From: DASZVB01 sp036272055
GTDB lineage: Bacteria > Myxococcota_A > Polyangia > Polyangiales > Polyangiaceae
DNA length: 64,000 bases
Reading direction: 5' to 3'
NCBI GenBank assembly: GCA_036272055.1
Contig: DATAZL010000133.1
Location: 414,538-478,537, forward strand
Shown: positions 24,568 to 33,305 of the stretch, piece after piece
Layout of the letters: each line of letters begins with the position of its first letter
Position numbering within the stretch: the stretch's first letter is position 1
Notes under the pieces: generated by a model
Database searches by the model: none
Told to the model about the DNA's origin: nothing
The model's input: the letters and a program-made list of their open reading frames with translations, nothing else
Made by a program: the position numbers and the translations under genes

Positions 24568-26310
24568 ATGAAACGACGAGCACCGTTCCTTTTCGCCGCG
24601 ACGCTGGCCAGCGCTCTTGCGCTTCCCGCTATCGCTCAGGCTCAAACAGTTTCCGGCTTCGCGCTGGATCGCTTCGAACCGTCGGAGCGAGGCAGCGACT
24701 GGTTCGCAGCCGACTCCTTGGATCTTCGTGGCTCGGCTCGTCCGGCCTTCGGAGTGGTCGGAGACTACGCCTACAAGCCGCTGGTCTTCTACAACGCCAA
24801 CGGGGACGAGGTTCGTGCGCTCGTCAAGCATCAGCTCTTCCTGCACCTCGGCGCCGCCATCAACCTCGGTGACAGGCTTCGTCTCGCGGCGAACCTTCCC
24901 GTCGCGGTCGTCAACGAAGGCAGCGCCGGCGTCATCGACGGGCAGACCTTCACGCCGTCCACCGGCGCGCACGTCGGCGATCTGCGGTTCTCCGCAGACG
25001 TCCGTCTCTTCGGCGAATATCGCTCGGTGATCACCGGCGCCCTCGGCGCGTCGCTGTGGGTCCCGACCGGCAGCCGCGCCGCTTACACGGGTGACGGCAA
25101 GGTCCGCGTCTCGCCGCACTTCGGCGTCGCGGGCGAGGTCGGTCCGTTCGACTACGCCGCGCGCCTCGGCTTCGACTTCCGCGCGCAAGACGACACGATC
25201 GCCGGGCAGTCGCTCGGCAGCACGCTGTCGTTCGACGCGAGCGCGGGCCTCCGCGTCGCGGACGAGCGTCTCGTCATCGGCCCTGAAATCTACGGCTCCA
25301 CCGTCACCAAGGACGGGCTCTTCAAGAAGCGCGGTACGCCGTTCGAGGGCATCATCGGCGCGCACTATCACTTCGACGGCGGTTTTCGCTTCGGCGCCGG
25401 CGTCGGTCCCGGCTTCACCCAGGGTTACGGCTCTCCCGAAGTACGCGCGCTCGCGTCCCTCGAGTGGATGCCCGACGTCGCGAAGCCCGCGCCGCCGCCC
25501 CCGCCGGAGCCCGCCGATCGTGACGGCGACGGCATCCTCGACAAGGACGACGCTTGCCCCGACGAGCCGGGCGTGAAGAGCGACGACCCCGAGAAGAACG
25601 GCTGCCCCGTTCGCGACCGCGACAAGGACGGCATCCTGGATCCGGACGACGCCTGCCCCGACGAGAAGGGCATCGAGAGCGACGATCCGAAGAAGAACGG
25701 CTGCCCCGATCGCGACGGCGACGGCATCTTCGACGCCGACGACGCTTGCCCCGACGAGAAGGGCGTCGCGAACGACGACCCGAAGAAGAACGGCTGCCCA
25801 CCGCCCAAGGACACCGACGGCGACGGCATCAACGACGACGAGGACGCCTGCCCGAACGACCCGGGTCCGCGCAACGACGACCCGAAGAAGAACGGCTGCC
25901 CCGCTGCTCACATCGAGAAGGGCCAGATCCGGATCATCGAGCAGGTCCAGTTCGCGACCGGCAGCGACAAGATCCTCCCCGCCAGCGACACGGTGCTCGA
26001 GGCCGTGCGCAAGATCCTCGCCGACCACGCCGAGATCGGGAAGCTCTCCGTCGAGGGCCACACCGACAACCGCGGAAGCGCGCCGTACAACAAGGCGCTG
26101 TCGACCCGACGCGCTGCGAGCGTCATGAAGTGGCTCACGTCTCACGGCGTCGACGCGAAGCGGCTGAGCAGCGTCGGTTTCGGCCTCGAGCATCCGCTCG
26201 ACACGAACGACACGGAAGAAGGGCGGCAAACCAACCGCCGCGTCGAGTTCCACCTGGTCGAGATGGACGGCAAGGCCGTCGACCACGACACCGGTGAGGT
26301 CAAAGAATGA
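24568..26310 (+). CDS. OmpA-family outer membrane protein with thrombospondin type 3 repeats
   Basis: A 580-residue outer membrane protein. Signal peptide MKRRAPFLFAATLASALALP-AIAQA; a predicted beta-barrel (about 30-305) with alternating aromatic strands; then four thrombospondin-3-like calcium repeats (about 317-448, each DxDGDGIxDxDDACPDE...NGCP); then an OmpA/Pal peptidoglycan-binding domain (about 455-570) with FATGSDKILPASD, VEGHTDNRGSAPYN, LSTRRAASV and TNRRVEF. The Asp and Arg that bind diaminopimelate are present in VEGHTDNRG and LSTRRA. A GTG at 24529 is an alternative start but spoils the signal peptide. The stop overlaps the next gene's ATG (ATGA), so the pair is translationally coupled. 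Confidence 0.92.
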   Translation: MKRRAPFLFAATLASALALPAIAQAQTVSGFALDRFEPSERGSDWFAADSLDLRGSARPAFGVVGDYAYKPLVFYNANGDEVRALVKHQLFLHLGAAINLGDRLRLAANLPVAVVNEGSAGVIDGQTFTPSTGAHVGDLRFSADVRLFGEYRSVITGALGASLWVPTGSRAAYTGDGKVRVSPHFGVAGEVGPFDYAARLGFDFRAQDDTIAGQSLGSTLSFDASAGLRVADERLVIGPEIYGSTVTKDGLFKKRGTPFEGIIGAHYHFDGGFRFGAGVGPGFTQGYGSPEVRALASLEWMPDVAKPAPPPPPEPADRDGDGILDKDDACPDEPGVKSDDPEKNGCPVRDRDKDGILDPDDACPDEKGIESDDPKKNGCPDRDGDGIFDADDACPDEKGVANDDPKKNGCPPPKDTDGDGINDDEDACPNDPGPRNDDPKKNGCPAAHIEKGQIRIIEQVQFATGSDKILPASDTVLEAVRKILADHAEIGKLSVEGHTDNRGSAPYNKALSTRRAASVMKWLTSHGVDAKRLSSVGFGLEHPLDTNDTEEGRQTNRRVEFHLVEMDGKAVDHDTGEVKE

Positions 26311-29300
26311 AGCCCATGAGGAAACAGTTCGCGCTACTCTCGTTCGCTTCCGTCGTTACCGTCGGCCTGCTCACCCCCGTGGAAGTGGGGGCTGCGCAGA
26401 CCAAGCGCGTCCAGGTCACGCAGAACGGCGACTTCGTGATGATCGGCAACACCCTCGGGTGGGACTGCGGGGCGACCATCCCCGCGCCGACGGTCGGCAC
26501 GACACCGGGCATCCTTCCGATCATCTCGTGCGGTCTGAACACCGCCGACACGTCGCCCGACGTGTTCTGGGAGTCGGACGACCCCGCGAACGGGCAAGCG
26601 ACGGCGTCGCTCGTGGTGAGCGCCGCTGCCGCTCGCAGCACGGCGGTTCTCGATCTGCCGGCCGGCGCCGTCGTGACGAACGCCTATATTTATTGGGGCG
26701 CCCGGCGCACAGGGACCACCGGCGACACGACGGTCGTCGTCGACCGTCCGGGCACCGCAGCCACGACGCTCACCGCTGCGGCGAGCTACGTCAGCCCCCA
26801 GGCGGGCGGTGACGTGGTGTACGAGTCCGTCGCCGACGCGACGAGCGTCGTGCGCGCTCTCGGCGAGGGTGCGTACCGCGTCTCCGGCGTCGATTCCGTA
26901 TCGCTCACGAACCTGAACCAGGACGTCGCGTTCGCCGGCTGGTCCATCGTCGTCCTCTACAGCCTCCCGTCGGATCCGCCGCGCAACCTGACGGTGTTCG
27001 ACGGCCTCGACAGCATCACGACGGGCAGCTCGTCGAGCGTCTCGCTCAGCGGCTTCACGGTGCCGGCCGCCGGCTTCGACGCGAAGCTCGGCATCATCGC
27101 CTACGAGGGCGACAACAGCTTCACCGGTGACTCGCTCCTCTTCGGCAAGGCGCCCCTCACGGCGGCGAACCGTCTGAGCGACGGGCAGCACCCGGCGACG
27201 AACTTCTTCAACGGGAGCCGCTCGTACCTCGGCGCCGCCGTCAGCAACGCGGGAGATCTCCCGCGCCTCACGGGGACGGCCGGCACGATGGCCGGCATCG
27301 ACCTCGACGTCATCGACGTGAGCGACCGTCTCACGAGCGGCCAGACGTCGGTCGACATGACCGCGACGACGACCGACGACATTTTCTTCCTCGGTGCATT
27401 CGTCACGTCGATCTCGACGTTCAAGCCGGACTTCACGACGTCGACCAAGGCCGTCGCGGACGTGAACGGCGGCGTGGTCCAGGCCGGTGACGACCTCGAG
27501 TACACCATCGTCGCGACCAACAGCGGCAACGACGACTCGACCGGCACCGTGGTGACGGACGTGGTGCCGGCGGGGCTCACCTACGTCCCCGGCTCGCTCA
27601 AGATCACGACGGGCCCGAACGCCGGTGCCCTCACCGATCAGGCCGGAGACGACGTCGGGGAGTACAACGCGACGACCCGCACCGTCACCGTCCGCGTCGG
27701 GACCGGCGCGAGCGCGACCGTAGGCGGCTCCGTCGCCATGGGCGCGAGCACGACCGTCGTGTTCCGCGCGAAGATCAACCCGATGATCTACGGGCTCATC
27801 TCGAACCAGGCCCTCATCGGGGCCGGCGGCAAGAAGGGCTCCCCCGTCGCGAGCACGCAGACGGACGGCAACGCCAACGGCCCCGGTGCGCCTCCGACGA
27901 CGATCCCCGTCGACCAGTGCCAGATGGACACCGACTGTCCCGGCACGACCCCCCACTGCGACACCGGCGTGACGCCCAAGGTGTGCGTGCAGTGCCGCAA
28001 CGACGCCGACTGCACGACGGTCGGGACGACCTGCAGCATGGCGACCCACTCCTGCACCTGCACCGGCAGCGCGGCGAGCTGCGTGGACACCGACGGTGAC
28101 GGCCTCCCCGACAGCGACGAGATAAAGATCGGAACCGACCCGAACGACGCCGACAGCGACGACGACGGCGTCCCCGACGGCCAGGAGATCAACCCTGGTA
28201 GCGACACCGACGGTGACGGCCTCATCAACGCGCTCGACCCGGATAGCGACGACGACGGCCTCTTCGACGGCACGGAGCTCGGCTTCGATTGCTCCAACAA
28301 GGGCACCAACGTCGCGCTCGGCCACTGCCGCGCCGACGCCGACAAGGGCGCCACGAATACCGATCCGCTCGTCGCCGACACCGACAAGGGCGGCGTCACC
28401 GACGGCAGCGAAGACTCGAACCTCGACGGCAAGCTGGACCCCGGTGAGACCGATCCCACCGCCGGCCACGGCGCCGACGACACGACGACGATCGACACCG
28501 ACCACGACGGGCTGTCCGATCCGCTCGAGCACACGCTCGGCTCCGATCCGAACGACGCCGACACCGACAACGACGGCCTGCCCGACGGGCAGGAGCGCAA
28601 TCCGTCCGACGACACCGACGGTGACGGCCTCATCAACGTCCTCGACGTCGACTCCGACAACGACGGCCTCTACGACGGCACCGAGGAGGGCAAGGGTTGC
28701 CCGAATCCGCCGACGCAGCCGGGCCACTGCATCCCCGACGGCGACATGGGTGCGACCAAGACGTCGCCCGTGGTGCGCGACACCGATCACGGCGGCGCCA
28801 TCGACGGCAGCGAAGATCCGAACCGCAACGGCGTCGTCGACCCCGGGGAGCGCGATCCGACGGTCGGGCACGGTGCCGACGACGGCATGGTCGTCGACAG
28901 CGACGGTGACGGCCTCTCCGACCCGCTCGAGACGGCGATCGGCTCCGACCCGCACGACGCCGACAGCGACGACGACGGCGTCCCCGACGGCAAAGAGGCG
29001 AACCCCGCCGACGACACCGACGGCGACGGCAAGATCAACGTCCTCGATCCCGACAGCGACGGCGACGGCATCGACGACGGAACCGAGGGCGGTTACGACT
29101 GCAGTAACCCCGCCACGAGCGTCTCTGCCATGCACTGCGTCCCCGACGCCGACATGGGCAAGACGACCACGTCGATGGTCGATCCCGACACCGACCACGG
29201 CGGCGTCAAGGACGGCGTCGAGGACCCGAACCACAACGGTCGCATCGACACCGGCGAGACCGACCCCAACGATCCCAAGGACGACCACCCGACGACCGGA

Positions 29301-29663
29301 CCGACCGGCGACGGTGGAGTCGGCGACGGCGGGCTCGGCACCGCAGGCAACACCGGCTCGTCCGGCGCGACGTCGACCGCAGGCGCCGCCGGCACGGCGG
29401 GCAACTCCGGCCTCGCCGGCGGTGGCGGCGCGAGCGGCTTCGGCGGCAACGGGGGCACGGGCGGCACGTTCTCCGGTGACGCCTCGGTCGGAACCGGCGC
29501 TTCCACAGGCGTCGGCGGCCTCAGCGACGCGCAATCGCTGCTCGGCGGCGGATGCCACTGCGAGATCGGGCGCAACGGCACTGGAACCACCGGGCTCAGC
29601 GCAGTGGCCGCGCTCGGTTCGCTCATGGCCCTCCGACGCCGCCGCCGCACCGCGAAACGCTGA
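26307..29663 (+). CDS. Large secreted surface protein with DUF11, TSP3 repeats and MYXO-CTERM-like tail
   Basis: An 1118-residue secreted protein. Signal peptide (FALLSFASVVTVGLLTPVEVGAA); an N-terminal beta-rich domain (about 40-370) with YIYWGARRTG, FAGWSIVVLYSLP and YEGDNSFTGDSLLFG; a DUF11-type domain (about 385-510, VVTDVVPAGLTYVPG); a Cys cluster (about 540-590, CQMDTDCPGTTPHCDTG); many calcium-binding TSP3-like repeats (about 595-1000, DTDGDGLxxxxE); a Gly/Ser/Ala linker; and a C-terminal sorting signal GGGCHCEIG, hydrophobic stretch, RRRRR. That tail fits the MYXO-CTERM pattern, processed by a myxosortase and moved to the cell surface. Start at ATG 26307 overlaps the previous stop (ATGA). 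It is probably co-displayed with the OmpA protein. Confidence 0.87.
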   Translation: MKPMRKQFALLSFASVVTVGLLTPVEVGAAQTKRVQVTQNGDFVMIGNTLGWDCGATIPAPTVGTTPGILPIISCGLNTADTSPDVFWESDDPANGQATASLVVSAAAARSTAVLDLPAGAVVTNAYIYWGARRTGTTGDTTVVVDRPGTAATTLTAAASYVSPQAGGDVVYESVADATSVVRALGEGAYRVSGVDSVSLTNLNQDVAFAGWSIVVLYSLPSDPPRNLTVFDGLDSITTGSSSSVSLSGFTVPAAGFDAKLGIIAYEGDNSFTGDSLLFGKAPLTAANRLSDGQHPATNFFNGSRSYLGAAVSNAGDLPRLTGTAGTMAGIDLDVIDVSDRLTSGQTSVDMTATTTDDIFFLGAFVTSISTFKPDFTTSTKAVADVNGGVVQAGDDLEYTIVATNSGNDDSTGTVVTDVVPAGLTYVPGSLKITTGPNAGALTDQAGDDVGEYNATTRTVTVRVGTGASATVGGSVAMGASTTVVFRAKINPMIYGLISNQALIGAGGKKGSPVASTQTDGNANGPGAPPTTIPVDQCQMDTDCPGTTPHCDTGVTPKVCVQCRNDADCTTVGTTCSMATHSCTCTGSAASCVDTDGDGLPDSDEIKIGTDPNDADSDDDGVPDGQEINPGSDTDGDGLINALDPDSDDDGLFDGTELGFDCSNKGTNVALGHCRADADKGATNTDPLVADTDKGGVTDGSEDSNLDGKLDPGETDPTAGHGADDTTTIDTDHDGLSDPLEHTLGSDPNDADTDNDGLPDGQERNPSDDTDGDGLINVLDVDSDNDGLYDGTEEGKGCPNPPTQPGHCIPDGDMGATKTSPVVRDTDHGGAIDGSEDPNRNGVVDPGERDPTVGHGADDGMVVDSDGDGLSDPLETAIGSDPHDADSDDDGVPDGKEANPADDTDGDGKINVLDPDSDGDGIDDGTEGGYDCSNPATSVSAMHCVPDADMGKTTTSMVDPDTDHGGVKDGVEDPNHNGRIDTGETDPNDPKDDHPTTGPTGDGGVGDGGLGTAGNTGSSGATSTAGAAGTAGNSGLAGGGGASGFGGNGGTGGTFSGDASVGTGASTGVGGLSDAQSLLGGGCHCEIGRNGTGTTGLSAVAALGSLMALRRRRRTAKR

Positions 29664-29699
29664 GGCGCACCTCTCGCGCCACTCGCGAGCCACGACCAA

Positions 29700-29726
29700 A
29701 CGACCCGCGCAACACGCGCGGGTCGT
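29700..29726. terminator. Hairpin after the TSP3 surface gene
   Basis: ACGACCCGCGC, loop AACAC, GCGCGGGTCGT: a perfect 11-bp GC-rich stem 37 bases after the stop codon. There is no T-tract behind it. Position and stem strength make it a likely transcript end. Confidence 0.6.
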
Positions 29727-30142
29727 CGATTCGTGAGCGCTGCGCGGTGCGCGCCGACGAAACACGCCGTGGAGGGATTTCATCCCACCATCGAAGGCTT
29801 TTTTAGCACCGTTCGAAATGCGCGGTCGTGCAGTGATCGACCGCGTACGGCATGTTCTTGCCGACGGCTCGCGTCCGTTTCACACACCCTTCGAGGGACG
29901 CCGCCCTCGTCAATTTATCGGAGGTTTTGCGGAAAACTGGCCCTCTTTACAGATTGGTGGGTGCGTGACTCGAGATTCGCGCTGCGGCGATGCGCGCGGC
30001 GCTCGTCGCAGGTTCCTACGCCTCGCCTTCACGTGAGACGTGCTGCGCTCGAGCGGTGTGACCGCTGCAAGCGGCCGCGTTTCCTCGACTGGTTCCGTGC
30101 CCGCGCCCGCCCCGCGCTCCCCATGTCCGCCAAATCATTTGC
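29727..30142. other. Intergenic region before the transposase gene
   Basis: I see no gene here. There is a small hairpin (CGAGGG-ACGCCG-CCCTCG near 29893-29910), a T-run at 29798-29803, and near the right end a sequence (30084-30104) that recurs in similar form after the transposase gene. Base composition is less GC-rich than the flanking genes. Confidence 0.5.
30084..30104 (+). repeat. Left flanking repeat of the transposase gene
   Basis: CTCGACTGGTTCCGTGCCCGC matches CTCGAGTGGCTCCGCGCCCGC at 30813-30833 with three mismatches in 21 bases. Both copies are in direct orientation and flank the RAYT-type gene. Confidence 0.45.
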
Positions 30143-30769
30143 ATGCGTGGAGCCCAGCCGGGGTCCGGTACACGCGCGGGCGTGCCACATCTCCCTCGGC
30201 CAGAGCTCAACCCGCGCCATCCCGTTCACGTGACGATGCGGCTGCGGAGTGGATTGCCGACGCTTCGTCAGAAGCGCCTCGTGGCGATCGTGTTCGATGC
30301 GTTCCGGACTGCGAGAATCCGATGGAAAGCACGGCTCGTGCAGTTCTCTGTGCAATCCAATCATATCCATCTCATCGTCGAGGCGAGCGACAAGGAATCG
30401 CTCTCGCAGGCGATGAAGGGCCTCGCGCAGAGATTGGCGCGGCGTTTGAACCGGTACTTCAAACGAAAAGGGAACCTGTTCGCAGATCGCTATCACGAAC
30501 ACATCCTCCGGACGCCGCTCGAAGTCCGCAGAACGATTCTGTACGTTCTCGGAAATCACCTGAAGCACGCAGCAGGAGCCTCACGTCCGCCGCTGATCGA
30601 TCCGATGTCCACGGCGCGATACTTCGATGGATTCACGATGTCACCGTTTCAGCTGGCGGACGACCCACCTGTCGCGCCGCCGTCGACGTGGCTCCTCCGC
30701 ACGGGCTGGCGCCGCCTCGGATTGATAGCGCCGGACGAAGCGCCGGCGAAAGCGAGGCGCCGGACCTGA
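30143..30769 (+). CDS. REP-associated tyrosine transposase (RAYT, IS200-like Y1 family)
   Basis: A 208-residue Y1-type (HUH) transposase-like protein. The N-terminal HPVHVTMRLRSGLPTLR fits the family start (HVTxR). The HUH motif is SNHIHLIVEA, and the likely catalytic Tyr is the one in RTILYVLGNHLKHA, about 58 residues after the second His of NHIH, close to the spacing in TnpA-REP. LFADRYHEHIL lies between them. RAYT proteins are single-copy, domesticated relatives of IS200/IS605 transposases that act on palindromic REP sequences. The ATG at 30143 keeps the HVT motif; the ATG at 30236 would remove it. No partner TnpB is present. Confidence 0.83.
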   Translation: MRGAQPGSGTRAGVPHLPRPELNPRHPVHVTMRLRSGLPTLRQKRLVAIVFDAFRTARIRWKARLVQFSVQSNHIHLIVEASDKESLSQAMKGLAQRLARRLNRYFKRKGNLFADRYHEHILRTPLEVRRTILYVLGNHLKHAAGASRPPLIDPMSTARYFDGFTMSPFQLADDPPVAPPSTWLLRTGWRRLGLIAPDEAPAKARRRT

Positions 30770-30812
30770 ACGAGCGATGGACCATCAGATGCGCTGCGCT
30801 CGTCAGCGGTTG

Positions 30813-30833
30813 CTCGAGTGGCTCCGCGCCCGC
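30813..30833 (+). repeat. Right flanking repeat of the transposase gene
   Basis: CTCGAGTGGCTCCGCGCCCGC, similar to 30084-30104 (three mismatches in 21 bases), 44 bases after the RAYT stop. It could be a remnant of an element end, or chance similarity in GC-rich DNA. Confidence 0.4.
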
Positions 30834-30918
30834 AACGCCGTCGCGACGGGCGCGGGTGAAGGGGAAGGACGCCGTGCGCGATCGCTGGGTTTAACCCGCG
30901 CGCGTTCGAGCCTCGTCG

Positions 30919-32259
30919 TCAGAGCGGCGGTAGTGGGTCGCGGTTTGGCAGGAAATCTTCTGGCTGAGCGTCGGACAACCCGGGCACGACGGGGTCGGCG
31001 TGGGGAGACTCGACGCCAGGGGCGCCGAGGTCGCGGAGAGCGCCGGGGCGCGAAAGTCGTGTGCCGGCCTTGTCGTTCACGATGCGCTGGGAAGGGTAGA
31101 TGCTGCGGTGTCCGGTGAGGAGATACGCGAGCACGCTGACGATCGCGACGTGGGGGAAGACGTGCGCGCCGAGGAGCTCGGCGGCCATGATGGAGAGCGC
31201 GACGGGGGTGTTCGACGCGGCGGCGAAGACCGCGGCGAGCCCGACGCCTGCGCCGAGCGCGAGCGGAATGCCGAGCAGGCGCGCGAGCACGTTGCCGAGC
31301 GCCGCTCCGACGAAGAAGAGCGGCGTCACCTCGCCGCCGAGGAAACCCGCGCCGAGGGTGACCGCGGTGAAGACGAGCTTCAGCGCGAACGCGTACACGG
31401 GCAGCGACGGATCGACGAACGAACGGACGATGGTGGGAACCCCGAGACCGAGATAGTCGTTCGTCCCCACGAGCTTCCAGAGCCCGACCACGGCCACGCC
31501 GCCGAAGAACATCCTGAGCGCGAGCGAAGCGACGAGGCGCTCACCGCGTCGCTTGATGAGATGCGTGAGCTCGATGAACGCCGTGGTGACGGCCGCGACG
31601 ACCGCCGCGAAGACGACCCACTCGACGAGCAGGAGCGGCGAGAGCGCGACCGCAGGCGCGACCGGGTAGCTCGTGTGCACGATGCCGAGAGCGCGGGTCG
31701 TCATGTCGCCGACGACGGAGGCGACGAGAGCCGGAACGAGCGCGTCGTACTGGACGCTCCCTAGGACGACGAACTCGAGCCCGAACACCGTCCCCGCGAC
31801 GGGCGTGCCGAACACGGAGCCAAACCCTCCCGCCACTCCAGCGGCGAGGAGCTGGCGACGGAGCGCCTTCGGGAGACGGAGGCGGTGCGACAGAAAGTCG
31901 GTGAGGCTCGCGCCCATCTGGACGGCGGTGCCCTCGCGTCCCGCGCTCCCCCCGAAGACGTGGGTCAGCACGGTGCCGACGAGGACCATCGGCGCCATCC
32001 GGAGCGGGATCTCCGGACCCTCGTCGTGGATGGTGTCGATGACGAGGTTGTTCCCGGCCTTGATGGGCGCGCCGAAGCGCTCGTAGAGAAAGCCGATGAC
32101 GAGGCCCGCGACGGGCAGCGTGTAGACGACCAGCTCGTGCGCGTTCCGGAACGCGGTGGCGCGCTCGAGGAGAAAGAGAAAACCGGCCGACGCCGCGCCG
32201 CAGAGGACGCCCACGAGGGCGCCGAGGACGATCCACTGCGCGACGATCCGCGTCTTCAC
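30919..32259 (-). CDS. CLC-family anion channel/antiporter
   Basis: A 446-residue CLC protein with about ten or more TM segments. The gating-glutamate motif is GGSAGREGTAVQMG (about 109-122) and the late anion-site motif is GFLGGEVTPLFFVGAALG. The usual GSGIP selectivity motif is replaced by IKAGNNLVID, and GREGP by GREGT. These changes resemble the fluoride/proton-exchanging CLC-F clade rather than ClcA, but I cannot prove it from sequence alone. The C-terminal about 40 residues are a short soluble tail without CBS domains. The start is the GTG at 32259, which overlaps the TtcA-like gene's stop (GTGA), so the two are co-translated. Confidence 0.9.
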   Translation of the reverse strand: MKTRIVAQWIVLGALVGVLCGAASAGFLFLLERATAFRNAHELVVYTLPVAGLVIGFLYERFGAPIKAGNNLVIDTIHDEGPEIPLRMAPMVLVGTVLTHVFGGSAGREGTAVQMGASLTDFLSHRLRLPKALRRQLLAAGVAGGFGSVFGTPVAGTVFGLEFVVLGSVQYDALVPALVASVVGDMTTRALGIVHTSYPVAPAVALSPLLLVEWVVFAAVVAAVTTAFIELTHLIKRRGERLVASLALRMFFGGVAVVGLWKLVGTNDYLGLGVPTIVRSFVDPSLPVYAFALKLVFTAVTLGAGFLGGEVTPLFFVGAALGNVLARLLGIPLALGAGVGLAAVFAAASNTPVALSIMAAELLGAHVFPHVAIVSVLAYLLTGHRSIYPSQRIVNDKAGTRLSRPGALRDLGAPGVESPHADPVVPGLSDAQPEDFLPNRDPLPPL

Positions 32260-33128
32260 GGCGCGATCACCGGGAGCCTCCGCTGGTCGCTCAGCACCGG
32301 GAGCGCGGCGGCGCGTGCCGGGGCGCGAGGCGTCGGAGACTTCGGTGCGACGGAGTCGGGGCGCGCGGACCACGCGGCGAGCACGTCGTGGTCGAGCAGG
32401 TGCGTCGGCACGACGTTCTTCAGCGCGGCGAACATGACGCTGCGCGCGTCGGGCGACTCCGTCTCGAGCGAGTCGAGGAGCGCCGTCATCTTGTCGCGCT
32501 TCAGGTTCGGCTGAGAGCCGCAGAGATTGCACGGCAGGATGGGGAACTGACGGAGGGCCGCGTACTCGCGGATCGTCGACTCCGCGCACTCGATGAGCGG
32601 GCGGATCACCGACAGCTTGCCGTCGTCGGTCGTGTACGCGGCGGGCATCGCCTGGAGCTTGCCCGAGTAGATCATGTTCATCAGGAACGTCTCGAGCGCG
32701 TCGTCGCGGTGATGACCGAGGGCGAGCTTGTTGCACCCGAGCCGCTCCGCCGCGGAGTAGAGGATGCCGCGCCTGAGCCGCGAGCAGAGCGAGCAGTACG
32801 TCGCGCCGGGGTCGAGCTTGTCGACGACGACGGAGTACGTGTCCTCGCTGAGGATCTCGTATCGGTGGCCGGAGCTCGACAGCCATGCCTTGAGCGGGCG
32901 GCCGTCGTAGCCCGGCTGCCGCTGATCGAGATGGACGGCAATGAGCTCGACGGCGAACGGAAGACGCGCGACGAGCTTCGAGAGCAGCTCGACCATGGTG
33001 TAGCTGTCCTTGCCGCCGCTCAGCGCCACCAGGATTCGGTCGCCTTCTGCGAGCAACGCGTAGTCCTCGCACGTGCCGCGCATCCGGCGATACAGGGTCC
33101 GTTCGAGTTGCTCGAGGGGCACGCTCAT
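32256..33128 (-). CDS. TtcA-like tRNA 2-thiocytidine synthetase / PP-loop ATPase
   Basis: A 290-residue PP-loop enzyme. The ATP motif is LVALSGGKDSYTM (about 33-45) and the cysteine pairs are YCSLCSR (about 111-117) and PCNLCGS (about 199-205), as in TtcA, which thiolates C32 of tRNA with help of an iron-sulfur cluster. LGHHRDDALETFLMNMIYSG is another strong family motif. The last about 45 residues are a Pro/Ala-rich extension. The start is ATG 33128. It is coupled to the CLC gene by a four-base overlap, an odd partnership: the sulfur-transfer enzyme and an anion exchanger have no known common task. Confidence 0.9.
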   Translation of the reverse strand: MSVPLEQLERTLYRRMRGTCEDYALLAEGDRILVALSGGKDSYTMVELLSKLVARLPFAVELIAVHLDQRQPGYDGRPLKAWLSSSGHRYEILSEDTYSVVVDKLDPGATYCSLCSRLRRGILYSAAERLGCNKLALGHHRDDALETFLMNMIYSGKLQAMPAAYTTDDGKLSVIRPLIECAESTIREYAALRQFPILPCNLCGSQPNLKRDKMTALLDSLETESPDARSVMFAALKNVVPTHLLDHDVLAAWSARPDSVAPKSPTPRAPARAAALPVLSDQRRLPVIAP

Positions 33129-33305
33129 GCGCTCACGTTTAGCATTCCGGCGACGAAAGCGCGCCGCCCGATCGAGACTTTTTGCCTCACGAATCGAACT
33201 CCGCTGGTCGGGCCAACCACTCATTGGATGTGAGCTAAAGTCCCGCCCACTTAACCCAAGCGAAGCGGCGCACCGGAGCCGCTTCCGACGAGGGGTCTCG
33301 CTTAA

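Noticed and set aside
26334..29783. Long open frame on the minus strand opposite the TSP3 surface gene
   Set aside because: It is an Arg/Val/Ala-rich shadow caused by high GC and the GAC/GGC repeats; the plus strand has clear domains.
29733..30233. Plus-strand frame before the transposase gene
   Set aside because: It has no family resemblance, unusual composition and overlaps the transposase N-terminus in another frame.
30777..31118. Small plus-strand frame after the transposase gene
   Set aside because: It overlaps the CLC gene end on the other strand and is Arg-rich without motifs.
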